Shown: one piece after another, positions 1 to 5,169 of the stretch
Numbering within the stretch: the first letter of the stretch is position 1
Layout of the letters: each line of letters begins with the position of its first letter
Assembly (NCBI GenBank): GCA_045538075.1
Contig: JAZSQT010000169.1
Location: 1 to 6,028, forward strand
Source of the DNA: JAZSQT01 sp045538075
GTDB taxonomy: Bacteria; Chrysiogenota; Deferribacteres; Deferribacterales; Mucispirillaceae
Direction: 5' to 3'
DNA: 6,028 nucleotides
The notes under the pieces: model-generated
The model's database searches: none
Told to the model about the DNA's origin: nothing
What the model saw: only the letters and a program-made list of their open reading frames with translations
Position numbers and translations under genes: made by a program

Positions 1-8
1 AAGCATTC

Positions 9-91
9 CATATATTCATTAAATTAGCTCACAAACTCGCTACGCTCGGGGACAAGCCCAGTGTTCGCTAAATACATTTAATGAATATATG
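9..91. repeat. Long inverted repeat with GC-rich core
   Basis: Positions 9-24 (CATATATTCATTAAAT) and 76-91 are perfect 16-bp reverse complements. A further five bases can pair inside (TTAGC 24-28 with GCTAA 67-71) if 72-75 bulge out. The core between the arms (about 29-66) is far richer in G and C than anything around it and contains CTCGCTACGCTC and a small GGG-ACAAG-CCC hairpin (49-59). The layout is that of a palindromic intergenic element or a minimal MITE-like unit. The ends carry no recognisable transposon signature and no target duplication was found. Its left flank is cut by the window edge. Confidence 0.75.
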
Positions 92-205
92 TCATTACTT
101 CTGAGTTCAAAAATTGTATTCTTTACGTATCTTGTTATCTTTTCAATATTATTGATAAAATTTAAATATATTTATTGTTTCAAGTTTTTAGATTATAGAT
201 ACATA
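92..205. other. AT-rich spacer without recognisable content
   Basis: This stretch between the inverted repeat and the hairpin cluster is about 80% A+T. I see no Shine-Dalgarno followed by a coding frame resembling a known protein, and no convincing -35/-10 pair. The one open frame through it (89-313, plus) begins in one repeat arm and ends inside later hairpins, and is judged spurious. Confidence 0.5.
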
Positions 206-226
206 AAAATTTTAGAACGAAATTTT
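206..226. repeat. AT hairpin, copy 1 of a four-copy motif
   Basis: AAAATTT (206-212) pairs with AAATTTT (220-226) across the loop TAGAACG. The 20-base core (207-226) matches 325-344 with a single difference in the loop (TAGAACG against TAGGACG), so the loop is conserved as well as the stem. Confidence 0.7.
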
Positions 227-240
227 AACCAATATGTAAC

Positions 241-258
241 AATTTCAGGACAGAAATT
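241..258. repeat. AT hairpin, copy 2 of a four-copy motif
   Basis: AATTTC (241-246) pairs perfectly with GAAATT (253-258) across the loop AGGACA. The loop sequence AGGAC is the same as in copy 3, although the stem is shorter and the 3' side carries one extra base. Confidence 0.6.
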
Positions 259-313
259 GGAGCGAAAAAACGAATGTTTTTTCGTAAGTGGAGCAGAATT
301 TACTTCTGCGTAA
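259..313. repeat. Two adjacent GGAG-hairpin-GTAA modules
   Basis: Two units follow head to tail. The first (259-289) is GGAG, then a perfect 9-bp stem CGAAAAAAC (263-271) with GTTTTTTCG (276-284) and loop GAAT, then TAAGT. The second (290-313) is GGAG, then a 6-bp stem GCAGAA (293-298) with TTCTGC (304-309), then GTAAC. The flanks GGAGC and CGTAAS/GTAAS are alike while the stems differ in sequence and keep their pairing. This suggests a structural repeat or two related insertions, but the function is unknown. Confidence 0.6.
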
Positions 314-363
314 CGGTTAACAAAAAATTTTAGGACGAAATTTTTTGTATAATATATAGATTG
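312..363. repeat. Imperfect direct repeat, left copy
   Basis: This copy aligns with 445-493: both start AACGGTT, continue through an A-rich stretch into GACGAAATTTTTT, then an ATAATAT run and end near ATTG. Gaps of 1-4 bases are needed. The two copies flank the foldback at 359-435, and the left copy overlaps its first five bases. Confidence 0.5.
321..347. repeat. AT hairpin, copy 3 of a four-copy motif; possible terminator
   Basis: CAAAAAATTT (321-330) and AAATTTTTTG (338-347) are perfect 10-bp reverse complements around the loop TAGGACG. This is the strongest stem of the family. Having an A-tract on one side and a T-tract on the other, it could serve as a weak bidirectional terminator, but the stem is nearly all A/T, so this is uncertain. 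TATAAT follows at 348-353 on the plus strand without a matching -35. Confidence 0.65.
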
Positions 364-435
364 CCACGACGATTAAAATCGTCTCGCTAGTGACTTTTAG
401 ACAGTCATTACGAGGAGTGAAACGACGAAGTAATC
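359..435. repeat. 77-nt foldback resembling dispersed 'GCGAGGAGCGAAGCGACGAAGC' type intergenic repeats
   Basis: The right half (404-435) is a diverged form of a repeat I recall from many unrelated bacteria, in which GTCATTGC-GAGGAGCGAAGCGACGAAGCAATCC is typical. The left half (359-394, starting GATTGCCACG) is a diverged reverse complement of it. The halves pair over the whole length: 382-394 with 404-415 (inner stem, loop TTTTAGACA) and 359-374 with 420-435 (outer stem with four mismatches). A nested palindrome GACGATT-AA-AATCGTC sits at 368-383. This is an inverted pair of one REP-like unit and not a coding sequence. It may also end transcripts from the upstream operon. Confidence 0.75.
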
Positions 436-438
436 CAT

Positions 439-477
439 AAAAAAAACGGTTTAAGAAATATTTATGACGAAATTTTT
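439..477 (-). terminator. Possible weak terminator after dus
   Basis: Read on the minus strand, just past the dus stop, an A/T-only imperfect hairpin (477-456) is followed about 10 nt later by eight T residues (446-439). The stem is weak and the T-run is not directly attached, so this is a poor intrinsic terminator. The next structure downstream is the 77-nt foldback, an equally plausible transcript end. Confidence 0.25.
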
Positions 478-493
478 TATAATATTTAAATTG
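445..493. repeat. Imperfect direct repeat, right copy, reaching into the dus 3' end
   Basis: This copy matches 312-363 in order and content (AACGGTTTAAG, GACGAAATTTTTT, ATAATAT, AATTG). It holds copy 4 of the AT hairpin at 456-477 (AAATATTT with AAATTTTT, one mismatch, loop ATGACG). The similarity runs across the dus stop codon (486-488), so the stop and last codon or two may derive from repeat sequence, although the final bases are low-complexity A/T. Confidence 0.5.
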
Positions 494-1469
494 TTACTGT
501 AGTAAAAAATTTTTCAGTTAAATCTAAAACTTCTGTTTCGTTTTGAGTTTGATAAATTTTAGTCCTAAATTCAGCCCCATTATGAAGCCCTTTACTAAAC
601 CAAACGGCTTGTTTTCTAAAAATGTGCATATAATGTATCTGTTTGTTTTCTCTTCCTCTTGCATGTTCAACCATACATTGCCACATAAATTGCAATAAAG
701 AGTTAATTTGAATAGGATTAAGATACGTTTCAAAATCTTTTTTTTCTCTAATAGCTTGAAAAATCCATGGAGCTTTCATCATACCCCTACCTATCATAAC
801 GCCAGCAACACCTGTTTCTTTCATCTCTTTATACGTTTCGTAATTTACTACACCACCATTACCAATAATAGGAATACTTGATAGTGATACTGCTTCCCTT
901 AAACAATCAAGTCTAACAGTGCCACCAAACATATCAGACTTTGTCCTTGCATGGATTATAACTGCATCTGCTCCTTCGCTTTCTGCTATATTAATAATAT
1001 CACGATAAACTAATTTTTCTGCCGTTAAACCTATTCTTATTTTAATAGAAAAAGGTTTAGTAGTTGATTTTCTAATATTCTTCACAATCTCTTTTATACG
1101 TGGTAAATCAGACAACAAACCACAACCACCACCAGTTTTTATAACCTTTTTTACTGGACAACCCATATTTACGTCAAAGGCATCAACTGCAACTTTATCT
1201 TCTGCAATTTTGACTGCTTCTGAAAAAGATTCTGGTTTACCACCAAAAAGCTGAAAAACAAGAGGATACTCGTTGCCTAACCTTTCAAGATATTCCATAC
1301 TTTCTGGATTTTGCCTTGAAATACCTTCAACAGACATCATTTCACTATAAACTATTCCATCAAAAAATTTTCTTAACACTTGCCTAAAAGGAATATGAGA
1401 TATGCCTGCAAGAGGTGCTGCTACTAAATCGTTTTTTAATAAATTTTCTGTAAAAAAGTTAGATTTCAT
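486..1469 (-). CDS. dusB: tRNA dihydrouridine synthase (DusB-like)
   Basis: A 327-residue FMN-dependent enzyme that reduces a uridine in the tRNA D-arm to dihydrouridine using NAD(P)H, in the cytoplasm. The TIM barrel shows the FMN loop VAAPLAGI (16-23), QLFGG (73-77), the Dus signature DVNMGCPVKKV with catalytic Cys104, a basic strand SIKIRIG (141-147), IIHARTK (171-177), the phosphate-binding GNGGV (203-207) and IGRGMMKAPW (226-235). The helical tRNA-binding tail covers about 250-327. Length and motif spacing suit the DusB group, but assignment to a subfamily (and so to U17 rather than another site) is by resemblance only. The ATG at 1467-1469 lies inside the tsaD end (11-bp overlap) with no strong Shine-Dalgarno, so expression probably depends on coupling. 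It is the last gene of the operon. Its stop and final codons lie at the edge of a repeat-rich stretch (positions 445-493). Confidence 0.93.
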   Translation of the reverse strand: MKSNFFTENLLKNDLVAAPLAGISHIPFRQVLRKFFDGIVYSEMMSVEGISRQNPESMEYLERLGNEYPLVFQLFGGKPESFSEAVKIAEDKVAVDAFDVNMGCPVKKVIKTGGGCGLLSDLPRIKEIVKNIRKSTTKPFSIKIRIGLTAEKLVYRDIINIAESEGADAVIIHARTKSDMFGGTVRLDCLREAVSLSSIPIIGNGGVVNYETYKEMKETGVAGVMIGRGMMKAPWIFQAIREKKDFETYLNPIQINSLLQFMWQCMVEHARGRENKQIHYMHIFRKQAVWFSKGLHNGAEFRTKIYQTQNETEVLDLTEKFFTTVTI

Positions 1470-2433
1470 GACAAGTATCCATTGCTGTATCTGAAAATTT
1501 TAAAAATTTTCTTCTTTTAAAAAATTTATAAGCAGCATACGCTATCATATCTCCATTATCAGTGCATAAATGCAAATTTGGAAAATAAGATTTTACTTCT
1601 TCATTTTCCATAAATAATTGGCGAACCATACTATTTGAAGCAACACCACCACCAATTACAATTTTATCCCTATTATACATTTTTGCTGCTTGTAGTGATT
1701 TATCTAATAAAGTTTTAGCAACAGTATATTGAAAAGAAGCTGAAATATCCTTAATATTATATTCTTTTGAGTTAATAGTATTTATTACAGACGTTTTTAA
1801 CCCACTAAAGCTAAATTTTACTTCTCCTTTAAATGCTATTGGAAATTTAATTTTAAACTTATCTCCATCTATTGCCATATCTTGAATAAATTTTCCACCA
1901 GGATAAGGACCACCCATTACCTTTGACACCTTATCAAAAACTTCACCAGCTGCATCATCAATAGTTCTGCCTACTAATTTAAAATTTAATGCCTCATCTA
2001 CATCAAATATATGAGTATGCCCTCCAGATACTACTAAAGCTGTATATGGCGGCGTCAAATCATTATATTGCAATTCAGCAGATAATATATGAGCAGACAA
2101 ATGATGAACTGGGATAACAGGAACATTCAAAGCATAACCTAATCCTTTTGCAAAACATACCCCAACAAATAACGCACCAATCAATCCAGGAGCATTAGTA
2201 ACACCGATTAAATCAATATCGTCTTTAGTTATACCTGCATTTTTTAATGCTTCGTTAAAAAGTGGTCTAATTTTAATAATATGATTTCTTGATGCTACTT
2301 CTGGAATAACGCCACCAAAAGCAGCATGTATAAAATCTTGAGAAAAAGTTACTGATGATAATATGCCTTTTTCTGATGAATATACTGCAACAGATGTTTC
2401 ATCACAAGAACTTTCTATACCTAATACAATCAA
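1459..2433 (-). CDS. tsaD: tRNA N6-threonylcarbamoyladenosine transferase TsaD
   Basis: A 324-residue Kae1/TsaD (formerly Gcp) family protein. With TsaB and TsaE it transfers threonylcarbamoyl from TC-AMP to A37 of ANN-decoding tRNAs in the cytoplasm, an essential or near-essential step in most bacteria. Motifs run in the canonical order: ESSCDETS (7-14), ASRNH (47-51), HHLSAH with metal ligands H111 and H115, SGGHT (136-140), DDAAGEVFDKV (159-169), GGPYPGG (174-180), FSFSGLKT (207-214), GGGVASN (261-267) and CTDNGDMIA with the third metal ligand D292. The usual Ala after TDNG is Asp295 here. The start is TTG at 2431-2433. The frame is closed by an in-frame TAA at 2452-2454 and contains no ATG between, so TTG is the only sensible start that keeps the N-terminal IVLGIESSCDET strand. 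No clear Shine-Dalgarno is seen. The start lies 1 nt after the preceding stop and the end overlaps dus by 11 bp. Confidence 0.97.
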   Translation of the reverse strand: MIVLGIESSCDETSVAVYSSEKGILSSVTFSQDFIHAAFGGVIPEVASRNHIIKIRPLFNEALKNAGITKDDIDLIGVTNAPGLIGALFVGVCFAKGLGYALNVPVIPVHHLSAHILSAELQYNDLTPPYTALVVSGGHTHIFDVDEALNFKLVGRTIDDAAGEVFDKVSKVMGGPYPGGKFIQDMAIDGDKFKIKFPIAFKGEVKFSFSGLKTSVINTINSKEYNIKDISASFQYTVAKTLLDKSLQAAKMYNRDKIVIGGGVASNSMVRQLFMENEEVKSYFPNLHLCTDNGDMIAYAAYKFFKRRKFLKFSDTAMDTCHEI

Positions 2434-2434
2434 T

Positions 2435-3820
2435 TTAACGCACCAATGTTTTTATTGGAACTATAGCTACTTTCCTACTTTCTAAAATAGGCAATGCAAT
2501 CTCTAATGCCTCTAAAGTTTTTTGTCTAATATGACCAATAACTAATACTTCACCATCTTTTTTTGCAATTTCTGCTGCTTCATATATCATTTTGATAATA
2601 GTATTAACATCATTATCGTTATCTATAAATTTTTTATTTATTCCACAACGTAATCCAGCTTTTACACATTCATCATAAGCAACAGAATTTGGAGTAGTGC
2701 GACTATCAACAAAAGTATCTGTATATTTTTTTGCATATTTAAAAATCTGGCTCATTTTAGCCCTATCTTCTGTAATTGCTGAACCCATGTGGTTATTAAA
2801 TCCGTCTATATGAACGCCAGTAAATTCTTCAAAATTCTTTTTTGTAACACCTTCTATTAAAATTTCTGGCATAGATACTAAAGCTGAACCCTCGCCACTA
2901 TCTGTATCTGGATAGCTTTTTGGTTGCATTGGATAATGCAAAAATATTGATTTACCATAAGCACTACTAATTTTTGCTGCCTCTTTAGAATACTCTAAAT
3001 GTGGTAATATTGCTATCGCCATAGGATACTTTGACTTTGCAAAACGTTCTGCAAGCTCTGAACTATTGCCTCCATCATCAAGTAAAATTGCCATTTTAAC
3101 TACCCTATTAGCTGGAGCTGGTGGAGTTGGCAAATTTTTTTGTTTTTCTTTTATATTAGATACTTGTTTTTCTTTGTTAATATTTTTTTTGTCTTTTTTA
3201 TCTTCATCTTTTCTGTCTGCAACTTCTTTTACTTTTGGAGTAACAAATACTATTTCTACAAACTTTTTCTTATTTCCTGCAGTAATTTTCTCATCGCCAC
3301 CTTTTACGGTGAAACCTTTCTGCTTTAATACACTTATTATAGTATTTTTTGCCCTTTTTGCAGTATCACTATTAGTTCTAATATTATAAAAATGACCTAA
3401 TCTACCGTCTTCGCCTTTAGTAGTTTTTTCTTTTACAGATGTTCTACTAATTTCGTAATCGTATAATATAAGCCTTATTATAGCAGTAATATCTTCATCT
3501 TTTTCTTGGACTACTTTTTTAGCCTCTTTTTTAGTCTCTTTTACCTCATTAGTAGTTTTTTTAACTTCATCTTCTTTTTTCTTTTCTTTCTTAACAACTA
3601 CTTCTTTTTTTTCTGGTTTTGATACTTCTTTTGCAACATTACTACTTTTTTCTGATTGTAATGTATAAATACCAACAAACATAACTCCACATAACAATAC
3701 TATCACTAAACCTATTAAAAGTATTGATTTATCAGAGGTTTTATTTTTTTTCCTCCCACTTGTAGTTCTACGTTTTGTGGTAGTGCTTCTACTGCTTTTC
3801 TTAGTTGGTTGTCTTGCCAT
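2435..3820 (-). CDS. Divergent polysaccharide deacetylase (DUF610/YibQ family), membrane-anchored
   Basis: A 461-residue protein. Residues 1-31 are a basic Ser/Thr/Lys/Arg tail and 32-54 a single membrane helix, giving an N-in topology. Residues 55-110 form a Lys/Glu-rich linker, 111-196 a small alpha/beta domain I do not recognise, 197-230 a second Lys/Asp-rich linker and 231-237 a proline hinge. Residues 238-461 are the divergent polysaccharide deacetylase domain, with intact family motifs: ILLDDGG (D248, D249), LHYPM (H295), NNHMGS (342-347), FVDSRTT (370-376) and IGH (428-430). This superfamily is related to NodB carbohydrate esterases, but the substrate and even the activity of YibQ-type members are not established to my knowledge. 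A periplasmic role in peptidoglycan or glycan trimming is inferred from envC and ctpA next door. The start at 3820 lies inside the ctpA end, with only AAAGG 11 nt upstream as a weak Shine-Dalgarno, so coupling to ctpA is likely. Confidence 0.9.
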   Translation of the reverse strand: MARQPTKKSSRSTTTKRRTTSGRKKNKTSDKSILLIGLVIVLLCGVMFVGIYTLQSEKSSNVAKEVSKPEKKEVVVKKEKKKEDEVKKTTNEVKETKKEAKKVVQEKDEDITAIIRLILYDYEISRTSVKEKTTKGEDGRLGHFYNIRTNSDTAKRAKNTIISVLKQKGFTVKGGDEKITAGNKKKFVEIVFVTPKVKEVADRKDEDKKDKKNINKEKQVSNIKEKQKNLPTPPAPANRVVKMAILLDDGGNSSELAERFAKSKYPMAIAILPHLEYSKEAAKISSAYGKSIFLHYPMQPKSYPDTDSGEGSALVSMPEILIEGVTKKNFEEFTGVHIDGFNNHMGSAITEDRAKMSQIFKYAKKYTDTFVDSRTTPNSVAYDECVKAGLRCGINKKFIDNDNDVNTIIKMIYEAAEIAKKDGEVLVIGHIRQKTLEALEIALPILESRKVAIVPIKTLVR

Positions 3821-5150
3821 AAGTCATCATACCTTTTAACACTTGTATCGCAGTAGAATATTGCAAGTCTGTTTTATCTGGCAAAATTTGATTAAGAGCT
3901 TTTCCTTCTTCTTCAACGGATATTGGTGCTGCTTTCTTATCTACTTCTTTTGTGCTTGTTTCTTTCTTCTCATTTTCGCCAACTAAATGACCAGACAAAT
4001 CTTTTTCTTTTAACACATGGACGTTATCATCGTATTCAATTTTGCCTAATCCAACTTCTATATCTGGCACTATACCAACCCCTTGAATTGAACGACCTTT
4101 AGGAGTGTAATATCTTGCAGTAGTTAATTTCATAGCAGACCCATCTGCCATTTCTATTATTGATTGAACACTTGCTTTACCAAAAGTAGTTTCACCTAAA
4201 ACAATTGCTCTGCCATAATCTTGCACTGCACCAGCTAAAATTTCACTAGCTGAAGCTGAATATCCATTAACTATTACAACTATAGGTCTTTTGTTATCTC
4301 TATAAGTTATACGTTTAGTTTTATAATGATGTTCTTTTCCTGTTCTATCTTTAGTATAAACTACCGACTTATCTACAGGTAAAAATAAACTTGCTATCCC
4401 TATTGCTTCAGTAAGTAAACCACCACCGTTATTTCTTAAATCAATAATAATTCCTTTAGCACCTTTTTTATCAAGATTTTGCAATGCTTTAGTTAATTCA
4501 TCTGTAGAATTTTCTTGAAATTGAGTAAGTCTAATATAACCAATACTATTATCTATCATATCAGATTTTACAGATTTTATTTTTATAATATCTCTTTTGA
4601 TTGTATAATCTATTGGTAACGGCTCATTTTTACGAACTATTGTAATTTTTATTTTCGTTCCTGGTTCGCCTCTCATTTTAGACACTGCTTCATCAAGACT
4701 CATACCCTCTGTAGATTCATTTTCTATCATAACAATTACATCACCAGATTTAATGCCAGCTCTATATGCTGGAGTATCTTCAATGGGAGCAATAACAGTC
4801 ATTTCATTATTACGCATAGAAATTGTAATACCTAAACCACCAAAAGAACCTTTAGTGCCTATTTGAAAAGATTGGTATTCTTTAGGATTATAAAATGTTG
4901 AATGGGGGTCAAGTTCCTCAAGCATACCTTTAATTGCTCCGTATATTATTTCCTTATCTTCAAGAGGCTCAACGTAAGCATTTTCCACAATTCCTAATGC
5001 TTGAGAAAATGTATCTAACGCCTTATATTTATCATCTGGAGCAGCTATTGCATCTATTGTAACACTCTTCCCATTTAAAATATAAAAGAATGATATTACT
5101 GCAACTATTAAAATACCAAAAGAAATTTGAATAAATTTTGAGTTTCTCAT
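3801..5150 (-). CDS. ctpA: C-terminal processing peptidase (S41A, CtpA family)
   Basis: A 449-residue serine protease of the tail-specific (Prc/CtpA) family. Such proteases cleave periplasmic proteins near their C-termini and often turn over cell-wall hydrolases. A short basic N-terminus precedes a hydrophobic helix at about 7-25, either a signal anchor or an uncleaved signal peptide, so the enzyme faces the periplasm. Next come an N-terminal helical part (about 45-95, with LDPHSTFY), a PDZ domain (about 98-180, starting at GSFGGLGITI) and the protease core (about 195-365). By alignment from memory with B. subtilis CtpB the catalytic set is Ser300 in NGYSASASEI, Lys325 in TTFGKASVQ and Gln329, all present with the expected 25- and 4-residue spacing. 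The tail 371-449 is charged and ends in a helix, DLQYSTAIQVLKGM, common to the family. The length is typical. The stop overlaps the next gene by 20 bp. Adjacency to envC suggests wall-hydrolase control, but the substrate is unknown. Confidence 0.95.
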   Translation of the reverse strand: MRNSKFIQISFGILIVAVISFFYILNGKSVTIDAIAAPDDKYKALDTFSQALGIVENAYVEPLEDKEIIYGAIKGMLEELDPHSTFYNPKEYQSFQIGTKGSFGGLGITISMRNNEMTVIAPIEDTPAYRAGIKSGDVIVMIENESTEGMSLDEAVSKMRGEPGTKIKITIVRKNEPLPIDYTIKRDIIKIKSVKSDMIDNSIGYIRLTQFQENSTDELTKALQNLDKKGAKGIIIDLRNNGGGLLTEAIGIASLFLPVDKSVVYTKDRTGKEHHYKTKRITYRDNKRPIVVIVNGYSASASEILAGAVQDYGRAIVLGETTFGKASVQSIIEMADGSAMKLTTARYYTPKGRSIQGVGIVPDIEVGLGKIEYDDNVHVLKEKDLSGHLVGENEKKETSTKEVDKKAAPISVEEEGKALNQILPDKTDLQYSTAIQVLKGMMTYGKTTN

Positions 5151-5160
5151 TATTATTTAT

Positions 5161-5165
5161 CTCCT
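5161..5165 (-). promoter_or_regulatory. Shine-Dalgarno of ctpA
   Basis: Read on the minus strand, AGGAG lies 10 nt before the ctpA ATG (5148-5150), inside the 19-nt gap after the envC stop. The envC stop itself is part of the run TAAGGATAGGAG, so ribosomes finishing envC end next to this site. It is the clearest ribosome binding site in the window and supports the ATG at 5150 as the ctpA start. Confidence 0.7.
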
Positions 5166-5169
5166 ATCC

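Noticed and set aside
89..313. Plus-strand open frame of 74 residues with a hydrophobic N-terminus
   Set aside because: Its ATG lies in the arm of the 9-91 inverted repeat, no Shine-Dalgarno precedes it, and its C-terminal third is a translation of the hairpin modules at 241-309. The composition is that of translated AT-rich DNA.
348..353. TATAAT boxes on the plus strand at 348-353 and 478-483
   Set aside because: Neither has a -35-like hexamer at 16-18 bases upstream, both lie in repeated AT-rich DNA, and such hexamers are common at this composition.
1..485. CRISPR array
   Set aside because: The repeats differ in spacing (34, 84 and 132 bases) and carry imperfect stems, and there are no regular spacers or cas genes.
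524..733. Minus-strand alternative frame inside dus
   Set aside because: It overlaps the helical tail of dus in another frame, has no recognisable motif, and the dus frame is continuous and conserved there.
3066..3389. Plus-strand open frames opposite the polysaccharide deacetylase gene
   Set aside because: They are Phe/Ser-rich shadows created by the Lys/Glu-rich linker codons (AAA/GAA) on the minus strand, and the minus-strand frame carries clear family motifs.
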